Of a stretch of 64,000 nucleotides of DNA, positions 46,847 through 56,388 are shown in pieces. Numbering within the stretch: position 1 is the first letter of the stretch; the number at the start of each line of letters is the position of its first letter. Below the pieces are notes generated by a model. It ran no database searches, was not told the origin of the DNA, and saw nothing but the letters and a program-made list of their open reading frames with translations. The position numbers and the translations under genes were made by a program. This stretch comes from Novosphingobium profundi (GTDB taxonomy: Bacteria > Pseudomonadota > Alphaproteobacteria > Sphingomonadales > Sphingomonadaceae): positions 186,001 to 250,000 of the forward strand of contig NZ_JABWCU010000007.1 of NCBI RefSeq assembly GCF_018491765.1, read 5' to 3'.

Positions 46847-48202
46847 TCAACGAAGCGATTTTGCCGCGCAGACGAGCTCCCAGCCAAAGCCCTCCGGGTC
46901 GTACGAAGTTACGACGCGCGCGCTCAGCTTGACCCGAGGCACATCGACGATGATGCGGGTTCCGAAACCCTGGTGATCGGGCGGTGCCACGCGAGGGCCA
47001 CCCGACTCGCGCCAGGAGATGCGGAACACGGGCCCTTCGTCCCCCTCCTCCAGCGACCAGGTGATCGCCACAAGCCCGGAAGGCTCGGACAATGCGCCAT
47101 ACTTGAGCGCGTTGGTTCCCATCTCGTGCATCGCCATCGCAAGCGCTTCGGCCGCACCGGGCGAGAGGACGAGCGCAGGTCCGGCGCATTCCACTTGCGC
47201 GCGCGAATCGCCGAGCGAACGCAATTGCGCCTCGACCATCTCGAGCACCGGAATATCGGACCAGGCCCGGCGCACGAGCACGTCCTGGTTCGCCGCGAGG
47301 CCGCGGATGCGCTGTTCGAGCCGCTCGATGAAATCGGGTCGCCCCGCGTCGCTGCGCCGGGCCAGCGACTGGATGATCGCGAGCATGTTCTTCGAGCGGT
47401 GGTTCACTTCCTGCAAGAGCAGCTCGATGCGCTCCTCGGCGTCGCGCATCTCGGTCACGTCGGTGTTGGTGCCGAACCAGAAGACCACCTTGCCCTCCTC
47501 GTCGAGGATCGGCTTCATGCGCGAGAGGAACCAGCGCCAGCTGCCGTCGGCCGCGCGCAAGGGGAAGGTATCCTCCCAGTGCTCGCCCGACTGGAAATGC
47601 CGGCTCACCTTCTCGACCACGCGATCGATATGGTCGGGGTGGTGGACGCTCTTCCAGCCCCAGCCCTGCATGTCCTCGAGCGTGGTGCCGGTGTAATCGA
47701 ACCAGCGCTGGTTGTACCAGAAGATCCAGCCGTCGCTGTCGGCGATCCAGGCGAGCTGGCTGATGTTGTCGGCGAGGAGACGGAAGCGCTGTTCGCTTTG
47801 TTCGAGGCGCTGCTGCGTCGCGCGCTTGGCCGAGATGTCGCGCGCGATCTTGCTCGCCGCGACGACCCGCCCCTCGGCGTCGCGCACGGGCGAGACGGTC
47901 ACCGCGACGTGGACGTGGCTGCCGTCCTTGCGCAGGCGGATCGTCTCGAAAGTCGCCATGCGCAGGCCCTGGGCGACATGCGCGATGATCGCGTCCTCCT
48001 CGCCCTGCCGATCCTCGGGGATGAGCGTGCGGATGTTGCGGCCGACGATCTCGTCGTGGGACCAGCCGAAGACACGCTCGGCGGCCGCATTCCAGCTCAG
48101 GATTTCGCCGTCGAGCGTCTTGCCGACGATGGCATCGTCGCTCGATTCGACAATGGCGGCAAGAAGCGCCGCCGGGTCGGCTCCGTGGGCGAGCCGCGTC
48201 AG
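46847..48202 (-). CDS. PAS-PAS-HWE sensor histidine kinase, probable CTG start
   Basis: 451 residues if it starts at CTG 48202. PAS1 (about 10-110, IVESSDDAIVGKTLDGEIL, WNAAAERVFGWSHDEIVG), PAS2 (about 138-250, WIADSDGWIFWYNQRWFDYTG), then a HWE kinase core with His268 in LLQEVNHRSKNML, N-box HEMGTNALKYGA near 360 and W-R-E at 397-399. The frame has no ATG, GTG or TTG before ATG 47959, which would cut PAS1 in half. CTG 48202 overlaps the metZ stop (CTGA) and has GGAAGG 7 nt upstream, so coupled initiation at CTG is the best reading. Light or redox sensing is possible; there is no LOV cysteine motif visible. No receiver or partner gene nearby. Confidence 0.88.
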   Translation of the reverse strand: MTRLAHGADPAALLAAIVESSDDAIVGKTLDGEILSWNAAAERVFGWSHDEIVGRNIRTLIPEDRQGEEDAIIAHVAQGLRMATFETIRLRKDGSHVHVAVTVSPVRDAEGRVVAASKIARDISAKRATQQRLEQSEQRFRLLADNISQLAWIADSDGWIFWYNQRWFDYTGTTLEDMQGWGWKSVHHPDHIDRVVEKVSRHFQSGEHWEDTFPLRAADGSWRWFLSRMKPILDEEGKVVFWFGTNTDVTEMRDAEERIELLLQEVNHRSKNMLAIIQSLARRSDAGRPDFIERLEQRIRGLAANQDVLVRRAWSDIPVLEMVEAQLRSLGDSRAQVECAGPALVLSPGAAEALAMAMHEMGTNALKYGALSEPSGLVAITWSLEEGDEGPVFRISWRESGGPRVAPPDHQGFGTRIIVDVPRVKLSARVVTSYDPEGFGWELVCAAKSLR

Positions 48203-49407
48203 AGACCCGCCTTCCCGAGCGCCTGATCCATATCCTCGATCAGGTCGTCAATGTCTTCCAGGCCGACGTTGATACGCAGCATGCCTTCCGAAATCCCCAT
48301 CGCCTCGCGGCCTTCCGGCCCCATGTTATGGTGTGTGGTCGAGGCAGGATGACACATCAGCGAGCGCGCGTCGCCGATATTGTTCGAAATATCGATGAGC
48401 TTGAGCGCGTCGAGCAAGGCGTGCGCCTTCGCGCGGCCGCCTTCGACCTCGAAGCTGAAGATCGGGCCGCAATCGGCCATCTGCTTCTGGGCCAGTGCCT
48501 TTTGCGGATGGCTGTCGAGCCAGGGGTGCATCACGCGCTTCACGCGGCCTTCCACGAACTGGCCCAGCTTCAAGGCGTTCTCGCTCTGGCGACGGGCGCG
48601 CAAGTCGAGCGTCTCCAGCCCCTTGAGCACGACCCAGGCGTTGAACGGCGAGAGGTTGGGACCGGTGTTGCGCTGAAACGGCAGCAGCTTGTCGTTGATG
48701 AACTCTTCCGATCCGCAGACCGCGCCCGCCAGCACGCGGCCCTGCCCGTCCATCAGCTTGGTGGCCGAGTAGGCGACGACATCGATGCCGAACTCGAGCG
48801 GACGCTGCAGCACGGGGGTGCAGAAGGCGTTGTCGACCACCGTGGTGATGCCGTGCGCCTTGGCAAGAGCCGCGATCGCGCCGAGGTCGGCGACGTCCAT
48901 GGTCGGGTTTGCCGGCGTCTCGAAGAAGAACACCTTGGTGTTGGGGCGGATCGCCGCTTCCCAGGCCGAGAGGTCGGTCGCATCGACCACCGTCACGTCG
49001 ACCCCGAAGCGCGGCAGGAGGCTGTCGCCGAGCCAGCGGCACGAGCCGAAGGCTGCGCGCGCCGAAACCATGTGGTCGCCCGCCGAGAGCTGGCACAGCA
49101 GCGCCGCGGTCATCGCGGCCATCCCCGAGGCCTGCGTGCGGCACGCCTCGGCGCCTTCCATCAGCGCGATGCGTTCTTCCAGCATCTGCACCGTCGGGTT
49201 CTGCAGGCGCGAGTAGGTCATGCCGTCGTCCTCGCCCGCGAAGCGCGCGGCAACCGTGGCGGCGGTGTCGTACGCGTAACCCGACGTGAGGAACAGCGCC
49301 TCGCTGGTCTCGCCCATCTCGGAACGCCAGGTTCCGCCACGAATGGCCTGGGTGGCGGGGCGCCAGTTGCGGGTCTGGGTGCGGTCCTGTCCGGTCGTGC
49401 GTTTCAT
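48199..49407 (-). CDS. metZ: O-succinylhomoserine sulfhydrylase
   Basis: 402 residues. PLP enzyme making homocysteine from O-succinylhomoserine and sulfide. The PLP lysine is in AYSATKLMDGQGRVL, with TYSRLQNPTVQMLEERIALMEGA and VDNAFCTPVLQRPLEFG typical of MetZ. ATG at 49407. The stop overlaps the probable start of the kinase. No SAM riboswitch is seen upstream. Confidence 0.95.
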   Translation of the reverse strand: MKRTTGQDRTQTRNWRPATQAIRGGTWRSEMGETSEALFLTSGYAYDTAATVAARFAGEDDGMTYSRLQNPTVQMLEERIALMEGAEACRTQASGMAAMTAALLCQLSAGDHMVSARAAFGSCRWLGDSLLPRFGVDVTVVDATDLSAWEAAIRPNTKVFFFETPANPTMDVADLGAIAALAKAHGITTVVDNAFCTPVLQRPLEFGIDVVAYSATKLMDGQGRVLAGAVCGSEEFINDKLLPFQRNTGPNLSPFNAWVVLKGLETLDLRARRQSENALKLGQFVEGRVKRVMHPWLDSHPQKALAQKQMADCGPIFSFEVEGGRAKAHALLDALKLIDISNNIGDARSLMCHPASTTHHNMGPEGREAMGISEGMLRINVGLEDIDDLIEDMDQALGKAGL

Positions 49408-49528
49408 GGGATCACGCTCTAGGAGCCTCGGCGAGTCGGCGCAAGCGACTGCGCACGCACGCAAGCACCTGCAAAAGCGCCAGAGCTTGCTTGCGCCCGG
49501 CGATGGCAGCGCCTATTCGGCGGAGCCG

Positions 49529-50815
49529 ATGCCGCTCCATTCCCGCAACGATCGCGACCCCCTGCTGTGGTGCACCGCGATCGCCCTCGCCTTCCTCGTC
49601 CTGTCGCTCTGGCGCCTCACCGTGCCGGGAAGCTTCTATTTCGACGAGATCCACTACGTTCCCGCCGCCCGCAAGCTGCTCGAACTGGTGCCGGCGAACC
49701 GCGAGCACCCCATGTTCGCCAAGGAAGTGATCGCGGGCTTCATCTGGCTCCTGGGCGACAAGCCGCTGGCCTGGCGCATAGGCCCGGCACTCGCCGGTTC
49801 GCTCGGCCTGTTCGGCTTCGCGCGCTTCTTGTGGCATCTCTCGCACAAGCGGCGCGCCACGATCCTCGGCGCACTCCTGCTGGCCACCAATTTCATGTGG
49901 TTCGTGCAAAGCCGCATCGCCATGCTCGACATGATCGAGGCGGGACTGTGCATGGTGGGCCTTTGGCAGTTCACCGCGGCCTTGCGCAGTCAGGCGACCG
50001 GCCAGGCCCGCGCGCACCTCGTTGCGGCGGGCCTGGCGATGGGCCTCTCGCTCGGCGCGAAATGGAGCAGTGCGCCCGCGCTCATGGTGCCCGGCCTCGT
50101 GTTCCTCATCATCCGCCTGCGCGAGGGCGGCCCGTTCTTCCCTGGTCGGCGCAGCCGCGTGGGAACGATCCCGGGCATCTCCCTGCTCGAGGCCGCGCTC
50201 TGGCTGGGCCTGTTCCCGCTCGCGGTCTACTGGCTGACCTACCTTCCGGCGATGTTCTACACCCACCGCCCGGTGACCCCGCTCGGCTTTCTCGCCCAGC
50301 ACGAATACATGATCAAGCTTCAGGACAGCGTGCTCAAGCCGCATCCCTACCAGAGCCTCTGGTACATGTGGGCGGCCGACTGGCGCGACATCTGGTACCT
50401 GTTCAAGGTCATCGGCGGCAGCCAGCGCGGGATCGTCATGCTTGGCAATCCGGTCTCGATGATCTCCGGGCTCGGCGCGCTCGTCTGGGGGCTGTGGGCC
50501 ACCGTCTTCCGCAGGCGCTGGGACGCCGCGATGCTGCTGGTACTCTACGCGGCGTGCCTGGGTATCTGGGCGTTCAACGGCAAGCCGATCCAGTTCTACT
50601 ACCACTACCTGCTTCCGGGCGCCTTCCTGATGGGCCTGCTCGCGCTCGCCATCGCCCCCCTGACCGAGCGGCGCGACCGCTGGCGCTGGCTTGGGCTGGG
50701 CATTGCCGGGCTCGCTTTCGCGATGTTCCTCGGCTTCTTCCCGATCCTCTCGGCCCTGCCCTTGCCCAGCCGCGACTTCTACAATGTCTGGATGTGGCTG
50801 CCGAGCTGGCGCTGA
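49529..50815 (+). CDS. PMT-family (GT39) protein mannosyltransferase
   Basis: 428 residues with about nine membrane helices. The start of the first loop has the acidic motif GSFYFDEIHYVPAARKLLE and NREHPMFAKEVIAG, both diagnostic of the PMT/GT39 family that transfers mannose from a polyprenyl-phosphate donor to protein Ser/Thr. Later KPIQFYYHYLLPGAF supports the family. ATG 49529 is preceded by CGGAG. Divergent from metZ. A donor synthase-like gene lies at 51480-52670. Confidence 0.9.
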   Translation: MPLHSRNDRDPLLWCTAIALAFLVLSLWRLTVPGSFYFDEIHYVPAARKLLELVPANREHPMFAKEVIAGFIWLLGDKPLAWRIGPALAGSLGLFGFARFLWHLSHKRRATILGALLLATNFMWFVQSRIAMLDMIEAGLCMVGLWQFTAALRSQATGQARAHLVAAGLAMGLSLGAKWSSAPALMVPGLVFLIIRLREGGPFFPGRRSRVGTIPGISLLEAALWLGLFPLAVYWLTYLPAMFYTHRPVTPLGFLAQHEYMIKLQDSVLKPHPYQSLWYMWAADWRDIWYLFKVIGGSQRGIVMLGNPVSMISGLGALVWGLWATVFRRRWDAAMLLVLYAACLGIWAFNGKPIQFYYHYLLPGAFLMGLLALAIAPLTERRDRWRWLGLGIAGLAFAMFLGFFPILSALPLPSRDFYNVWMWLPSWR

Positions 50816-50845
50816 CGCCAGCCCGGCACCGCCACGGCCACGCCG

Positions 50846-51331
50846 TCAGGCGGGCAGGCGATGCTTCGCGTCGCCGTGCGCCAGCATCGCGAGCCAACCC
50901 TCGAGCGTCAGCGCCCGCTGGTATTCGTCCTGCATCGCATCGGTGAGGACCTCGACCACGCGTTCGCCCTCGATCCACAGTTCGATGACCCCGAAAGCGC
51001 CGCCGCGCTTACGGTATTTGGCCGGCCAACCTTCGCGCGTCGCAATCGCGAAGACTTCGCCCTGGCTGAGCCGCGTCGCCATCGCGAAATGGCTCGAACT
51101 GGGCATGCGCATGCCCGGCACGCCGAGGAAATCGGCATCGCCCTCGGCCTCCACCAGCATGGTGCCGAGCGGATAGACCTCGACCAGCGTGTTGCGATCG
51201 TCATCGGCGTGGGCGACCCACGAGCCCTGCGCCACGGGCGGAAACGGCGTCGCCCGCCCGCCCATCAGTTCGGCCAGCACTTCGGCGACGCGCTGCGGTT
51301 CGCGCGCGTCCATCGAGACATGAAAGATCAC
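50846..51331 (-). CDS. Conserved hypothetical protein, VOC-like
   Basis: 161 residues. Begins MIFHVSMDAREPQRVAEVLAEL, a pattern of glyoxalase/VOC-like folds with paired His/Glu, then VEVYPLGTMLVEAEG and a central HFAMATRLSQGEVFAIATREG. No metal-site or substrate can be assigned. The GTG at 51331 follows GGGGAGA; ATG 51349 is an alternative. It is separated from the GT2 gene by about 150 nt. Confidence 0.7.
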   Translation of the reverse strand: MIFHVSMDAREPQRVAEVLAELMGGRATPFPPVAQGSWVAHADDDRNTLVEVYPLGTMLVEAEGDADFLGVPGMRMPSSSHFAMATRLSQGEVFAIATREGWPAKYRKRGGAFGVIELWIEGERVVEVLTDAMQDEYQRALTLEGWLAMLAHGDAKHRLPA

Positions 51332-51479
51332 GGTACTCTCCCCATCCATCAAAGGTGGCGGGAGAATGCCGTGAAAGAGTGGCCAGCGGCGCGTACCGCT
51401 CGGCAAAGTGCGCGATCGGATCGACCAGCGCCCGCTCCGGGTCCTGCGCGTCCGACGAACGGCGCGCGAAAGCCCTGAA

Positions 51480-52670
51480 TCAGTACTTGCCCCAGACGAA
51501 CTTGGACGAAAGCGCGAAGTTCCAGACCGCGCCCAGGATGATGCCCACCAGCACCGCGACGACGTCGTGGAAACCCATGGCCTTGAGCACGGCGGCCGCG
51601 CCCACGTTGGTCAGCAGGCCCAATGCGCAGGCGAGCGTGAATTGCGCCCAGCCCTTGAGCAACGGCCCGAAGCCGCGCAAGCGCTTGTCCGAATAGGTCA
51701 GCTCGTTGTTGACGACGAAGTTGAACGTCATCGCGATCACTGCGGCGAGCGCGTTGGCGGTGTTGAACACCGCGCTCTCCGACCAGTTACCGTAGACGAA
51801 ACGCTCGCCGAAGACGACGTGGAGCAGGATCCACAGCGCCGCGAACTGGACCACGACGCCCATCGCCCCGACGGTTCCGAACAGCGCGAAACGGGTGGGA
51901 ATGATGCGCCCCAGCCACTTGTCGTAGAGGCCCACGAGAAATTCGAACACGACGGTCTGGTCCAGTTTGCTTTCGCCCTCGGCACGGGCCGCGAAATTGA
52001 GCGGAAATTCCTTGACCCGCAGAGGGGTATCGGAAGTCGCGAGAATGTCGAGCAGGATCTTGAAGCCCACGCCCGAGAGCCGGTGCGCATCGGCGCGCAG
52101 CAGCTTGGTAGGCAGCATGAAGAAGCCGCTCATCGGGTCGGTCAGCTCGACGCCGGTGACCTTGTTGGCAATCCGGTTGGCGAGCCCCGAAACCTTCACC
52201 CGGTCGGGCCGACCCCAGGCTTCGGTGCTCGCCCCTTCGGCGAAGCGCGAGGCATAGGCCAGATCGAAATCACCGGTCCTGAGCGCAGCAAGCATGCCCA
52301 CCAGCAGCGCGGGATCGTGCTGGTGGTCGGCGTCCATCACCGCGACGAAGGGCGCCGCGGTGGAGCACATGCCCTCGATCGCGGCGCTCGCCAGGCCGCG
52401 CCGCCCGATGCGCTGGATGCAGCGCACGCGCGGGTCGGCCTGCGCGATCATGCGCACCTCGTCAGAGGTGCCGTCCGGACTGTTGTCGTCGACGTAGATC
52501 ACCTCCCATGCGATTCCCTGAAGCTCGCGATCGATCCGCTCGACCATCGTCGCGATGTTGCGACGCTCGTTGTAGGTCGGAAGGACGATGGCAAGCTCGA
52601 GCGGCCGCAGCGCGGCAGCGGCGGGGATCTCGGCAACGGAAGAGGCGGGGTGCGAACCGGAAAGCGTCAT
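51480..52670 (-). CDS. GT2 glycosyltransferase fused to GtrA membrane domain
   Basis: 396 residues. The GT-A domain (about 25-245) resembles polyprenyl/dolichyl-phosphate mannose synthase: VLPTYNERRNIATMVERID, YVDDNSPDGTSDEV, AVMDADHQHDPALL, and DPMSGFFML. The C-terminal part (about 265-395) is a four-helix GtrA domain (FALFGTVGAMGVVVQFAAL). This would produce a lipid-linked sugar and possibly flip it. A likely donor source for the PMT enzyme at 49529. Starts 46 nt after leuB. Confidence 0.92.
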   Translation of the reverse strand: MTLSGSHPASSVAEIPAAAALRPLELAIVLPTYNERRNIATMVERIDRELQGIAWEVIYVDDNSPDGTSDEVRMIAQADPRVRCIQRIGRRGLASAAIEGMCSTAAPFVAVMDADHQHDPALLVGMLAALRTGDFDLAYASRFAEGASTEAWGRPDRVKVSGLANRIANKVTGVELTDPMSGFFMLPTKLLRADAHRLSGVGFKILLDILATSDTPLRVKEFPLNFAARAEGESKLDQTVVFEFLVGLYDKWLGRIIPTRFALFGTVGAMGVVVQFAALWILLHVVFGERFVYGNWSESAVFNTANALAAVIAMTFNFVVNNELTYSDKRLRGFGPLLKGWAQFTLACALGLLTNVGAAAVLKAMGFHDVVAVLVGIILGAVWNFALSSKFVWGKY

Positions 52671-52715
52671 GGATTGGAAACTACGTCGTGGGACTCGGGA
52701 AACAGGGCGAGGCTC

Positions 52716-53759
52716 TTACAGCCGCGCGAGCACCGCGTCACCGATTTCCTTCGTTCCAGCGCTGCCGCCCAGGTCGCCGCCCTTGATGCCATCTGCAAGA
52801 GCGGCGGCCACGGCGTTCTCGATACGCACCGCTTCGGCTTCGAGGCCGAACGAGTGACGCAGCAGCATGGCGGCCGACAGGATCGTCGCCATCGGGTTGG
52901 CAAGGCCCTTGCCCGCAATGTCGGGCGCCGAACCATGGATCGGCTCGTAAAGACCGTAAGTACCCTCGGCGAGGCTCGCCGAGGCGAGCAAGCCGATCGA
53001 GCCCACGCACATGCTGGCCTGGTCCGAAAGGATGTCGCCGAAGAGGTTGCCGGTGACGATCACGTCGAACTGGCCCGGGTTCTTGACCAGCTGCATCGCC
53101 GCGTTGTCGACGTACATGTGGCTGAGTTCGACCTCGGGGTACTCCTTGGCGACCTCGATCACCACGTCGCGCCAGAGCTGCGAGGTCTCGAGCACGTTGG
53201 CCTTGTCGACCGAGCACAGCTTCTTGCCGCGCGTCATCGCCGCCTTGAAGCCGGCGTGGGCGATGCGGCGCACTTCGTCCTCGGCGTAGGACATCATGTC
53301 CCAGCCCTGACGGCGGCCGTCCTCGAGCGTGCGCATGCCCTTCTCGCCGAAGTAGACGTCGCCGTTCAATTCGCGCACGATCAGGAGGTCGATCTTCTGC
53401 GCGACTTCGGGGCGCAGCGAGGTCAGGCCCTCGAGGCCCTTGAACACGCGCGCGGGGCGCAGGTTGGCGAAGAGACCCAGCTCCTTGCGCAGGCCAAGCA
53501 CGGCCTGCTCGGGCCGCAAGTGACGCTCGAGGTGGTCGAGGTCGAAATCGCCGACCGCGCCGAACAGCACCGCATCGGCCGAGCGCGCGATGTCGAGAGT
53601 CGCCTCGGGCAGCGGGTGACCATGCTTGCGGTAGGCCCCGCCGCCGACGTCGCCTTCGACCAGTTCGAGACCCTCGAGACCGAGCGCCTCGAGAATGCGA
53701 ACCGCCTCGCCCGTCACTTCGGGGCCGATACCGTCGCCTGCAAAAACCGCGATGCGCAT
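52716..53759 (-). CDS. leuB: 3-isopropylmalate dehydrogenase
   Basis: 347 residues. Oxidative decarboxylation in leucine synthesis. [50 protein letters not shown], the catalytic [30 protein letters not shown] region and [18 protein letters not shown] are all present. ATG 53759 has AGG 9 nt before it; ATG 53768 is alternative. Lies 21 nt after recO. Confidence 0.97.
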   Translation of the reverse strand: MRIAVFAGDGIGPEVTGEAVRILEALGLEGLELVEGDVGGGAYRKHGHPLPEATLDIARSADAVLFGAVGDFDLDHLERHLRPEQAVLGLRKELGLFANLRPARVFKGLEGLTSLRPEVAQKIDLLIVRELNGDVYFGEKGMRTLEDGRRQGWDMMSYAEDEVRRIAHAGFKAAMTRGKKLCSVDKANVLETSQLWRDVVIEVAKEYPEVELSHMYVDNAAMQLVKNPGQFDVIVTGNLFGDILSDQASMCVGSIGLLASASLAEGTYGLYEPIHGSAPDIAGKGLANPMATILSAAMLLRHSFGLEAEAVRIENAVAAALADGIKGGDLGGSAGTKEIGDAVLARL

Positions 53760-53780
53760 GCCTGTCATCCTGCTGCTGTC

Positions 53781-54386
53781 TTAGTCTGAAATACGACCCA
53801 GCCGCTCGCGCAACTGGGTGCGGGCCGCCATAGCGTCTTTGCGGCGTTCGGCAAGCGGGTAGAGCGCCAGCTCGCGCCCGATCCTGTCAAAAGCGCCAAG
53901 GATCGCCGGCCAGTTTGTGTCGGTCGGACGGGGAACCGGCACGCCATAGCCCAGCTCACGCAGCAGCAGCACCTCGTAGGACAGGAGCGGCAAAACCCAG
54001 CCGCGCGCCGAAGGGGCAAGGCACACCGCATCGAGCAGCCCCTCGAGGGCCTCGTGCAGGGCGGGATAGGGCTGGCGCTCGGGCAGCGCCGCCGCGGTCA
54101 GCGTCGTCAGCCAGACCAGCGCGGCGGCGGGAAGCGGCTCGCCCAGCCAAGGCCCGCGCGAGCGCACCAGCTCCACTTTGGCAAAGGGCAATTGCCCTTC
54201 CGAACGCGCGCGCGCGTCGATCGCGACGATGTTACCGGGAATGAGGACCGGGCGCAGCGTGCGGCCTCGCGCGCCCGCGACGTAGGCTGCGACAATGCCC
54301 GCCTCGTGCGTCAGGAAGCGCACGATCGCGGCGGTCTCGCCATGCGCACGGATCGCGCAGACGATGGCTTCGGTCCGAAGTTCCAT
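53781..54386 (-). CDS. recO: DNA repair protein RecO
   Basis: 201 residues. OB-fold N-terminus (TEAIVCAIRAHGETAAIVRFLT, VAAYVAGARGRTLRPVLIPGNIV) and a helical C-terminus. RecO loads RecA with RecF and RecR on SSB-coated gaps. The zinc-finger cysteines of some RecO proteins are missing here apart from one Cys. ATG 54386. Confidence 0.93.
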   Translation of the reverse strand: MELRTEAIVCAIRAHGETAAIVRFLTHEAGIVAAYVAGARGRTLRPVLIPGNIVAIDARARSEGQLPFAKVELVRSRGPWLGEPLPAAALVWLTTLTAAALPERQPYPALHEALEGLLDAVCLAPSARGWVLPLLSYEVLLLRELGYGVPVPRPTDTNWPAILGAFDRIGRELALYPLAERRKDAMAARTQLRERLGRISD

Positions 54387-54459
54387 CAGGCAAGCAAGCC
54401 CGCCATCCCCTGCAGCACTCGCAGGGGATCAGGCACGCCCACAGCGATGCGCTGGCAGA

Positions 54460-54714
54460 TCAGCCGCCGCGCAACTGCTTGGCTTCGATCTCGTCGAGAC
54501 GGGACTTGAGCGCTTCGCATTCCGCGCGGGCGGTGGCGGCCATTTCCTTGACCGCCTCGAATTCCTCGCGGCTGACGAAGTTCATGTCCCCCATGAACTC
54601 CTTGGCCCTTTCGCGCATGCTGTCACGCGCTTCGCGGGTCATGCCGGCAAACGTGCCAGCAGCGCTGTTCATCATCTTGACGAAATCGGCGACAAAAGGG
54701 TTTTCGCTTTGCAT
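54460..54714 (-). CDS. ubiK: Ubiquinone biosynthesis accessory factor UbiK (BMFP)
   Basis: 84 residues. NPFVADFVKMMNSAAGTFAG then a coiled coil (FVSREEFEAVKEMAATARAEC and LKSRLDEIEAKQLR) matches the BMFP/UbiK family, which binds lipid and supports the soluble Ubi complex. ATG 54714; upstream of recO by 73 nt. Confidence 0.88.
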   Translation of the reverse strand: MQSENPFVADFVKMMNSAAGTFAGMTREARDSMRERAKEFMGDMNFVSREEFEAVKEMAATARAECEALKSRLDEIEAKQLRGG

Positions 54715-54820
54715 GCAACCTAAATGGTACAGCCAGCCTCCGCGTGCAAGAGGCTAGGACGGCGTTCGCAGACCGGAATCGACAGCTCGCCGATCCCACC
54801 TGCGCGTGCAGGCACCCACC

Positions 54821-55375
54821 CTAGATCGTGTAGCGGATTTCGGCGCCCGATGACCGCACGCCGTCCTTGTCCGGATTGGCCTGAAGGAAAGCGAAGTTGA
54901 GATAGGTCGCGAAGGCCACCCACAGGAGATAGGGCACCAGCAGTAGCGCCGCCCGCGTCCGCACCCTCCAGAACAGCAAGATCGTGACGAGCACCAGCAC
55001 GTCGAGCACCCCGATCACCACCAGAGCGCCGGTAATCCGATGCATCGCGAAGAAGACCGGCGACCAGGCTAGGTTGACGAGGAGCTGGACGACGAAGACC
55101 GCAAAAGCGATCCCCCGCCCGGGCGCCCCGCGCGCGGCGAGAACGATTGCAAGAGCCAGTCCGATCAGGACGTAGAGGATCGACCATACGATCCCGAAGG
55201 TCGCAGGTGGCGGAAAGGCCGCAGGCTTGACCAGCGAAGCGAACCAGGGGTTGTCGGGCCCGCTTTGCGCAAGGCGCCCCGAGAGAAACCCCAGCAGCAC
55301 GACCGTCGGCACGCACACGAGCGCCCATCGCAGGAAACTGGCACGCAACTGACCGGAGGAGGCAAGCAGGTTCAT
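54821..55375 (-). CDS. tspO: TspO/MBR-family membrane protein
   Basis: 184 residues with five membrane helices. PDNPWFASLVKPAAFPPPATFGIVW has the family W-x-x-x-L-x-K-P and P-P pattern, and AWSPVFFAMHR and YLLWVAFATYLNFAFLQAN complete the signature. Binds porphyrins and steroids; role in this organism not shown. The N-terminus is about 25 residues longer than in typical members. Confidence 0.92.
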   Translation of the reverse strand: MNLLASSGQLRASFLRWALVCVPTVVLLGFLSGRLAQSGPDNPWFASLVKPAAFPPPATFGIVWSILYVLIGLALAIVLAARGAPGRGIAFAVFVVQLLVNLAWSPVFFAMHRITGALVVIGVLDVLVLVTILLFWRVRTRAALLLVPYLLWVAFATYLNFAFLQANPDKDGVRSSGAEIRYTI

Positions 55376-55523
55376 AGCCGGAAGTTTCTCTCAAAATCGG
55401 GAACTGTCAAAGCCCCCGGCGACCAAAATCGATGAAATCTAATGCGTTAATTGATATGATTCACAAGCCGAAAACGGCGAACGCGCCTGCATCGGCCATT
55501 TTTGCTCGAAAACGGCTGCATTT

Positions 55524-56339
55524 TCAGACCGCTCCCGCGCCGCGCCAGGCCGAAACGAGGAACTCGACATTGCCTTCGGGCCCGGTGATCGGGCTTTCGA
55601 CGATGCCCTGGATCGTCCAGCCCGCACCTTCGAGCCATTCGCGCACTTCCTCGCAGACCCGGTGATGGAGCGCGGGATCGCGCACGACACCGCCCTTGCC
55701 GACCTCGCCCCGGCCGACCTCGAACTGCGGCTTGATGAGGGCAACGACACGGCAATCGGGCGCAGCCAGTTTCAGGGGCACTTCAAGGACCTTGGCCAGA
55801 CCGATGAAGCTCGCATCGCAAACCACCCAGTTGCAGGGCGCATCGATATGCTCGGGCGTGAGGATGCGCGCACTGGTCTGCTCGAGCACGGTGACACGCG
55901 GGTCCTGCCGCAGCTTCCAGGCGAGCTGGTTCGTCCCCGAATCGACCGCGAAGACCCGCGTTGCGCCGTTGGTCAGCAGGACGTCGGTGAAGCCGCCGGT
56001 GGAGGAGCCGATGTCCATCGCCACCGCGCCAGCCGGATCGAGACCGAAGTGCGCAATCGCATGCGCCAGCTTGATCCCCCCGCGCGAGACCCAGGGATGA
56101 TCGCGCCCGCGCACCTCGAGCGGCGCGTCGGTCTTGAGCGCCTGGCCCGGCTTGGCGATCTTGGTTTCGCCCGAAAAGACATGCCCCGCCATGATCAGCG
56201 CCTGCGCGCGGGTACGGCTTTCGGCAAGACCACGATCGACCAGCAACTGATCGACGCGCAACTTGGCCGCGCCCTTCGCTGCAGCCTTGGAAGCGTTGCG
56301 CGGGTTTTCGGTGGATGGAGACTGGGACGCGTCGGACAT
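55524..56339 (-). CDS. tlyA: TlyA-type rRNA 2'-O-methyltransferase
   Basis: 271 residues. An S4 RNA-binding domain (about 25-90, LRVDQLLVDRGLAESRTRAQAL) is followed by a FtsJ-like SAM methyltransferase (MDIGSSTGGFTDVLLTNGATRVFAVD). Family members methylate cytidines of 16S and 23S rRNA. The first 24 residues are Ala/Ser/Lys-rich and probably disordered. ATG 56339. Confidence 0.94.
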   Translation of the reverse strand: MSDASQSPSTENPRNASKAAAKGAAKLRVDQLLVDRGLAESRTRAQALIMAGHVFSGETKIAKPGQALKTDAPLEVRGRDHPWVSRGGIKLAHAIAHFGLDPAGAVAMDIGSSTGGFTDVLLTNGATRVFAVDSGTNQLAWKLRQDPRVTVLEQTSARILTPEHIDAPCNWVVCDASFIGLAKVLEVPLKLAAPDCRVVALIKPQFEVGRGEVGKGGVVRDPALHHRVCEEVREWLEGAGWTIQGIVESPITGPEGNVEFLVSAWRGAGAV

Positions 56340-56388
56340 GGGGCACTGCACACTTGAGAAGAGGCGCGTGTCATTCCATACCAGGCGC

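Noticed and set aside
49408..49528. Possible SAM riboswitch upstream of metZ
   Set aside because: No match to the conserved core of SAM-I, SAM-II or SAM-V is visible in this short region.
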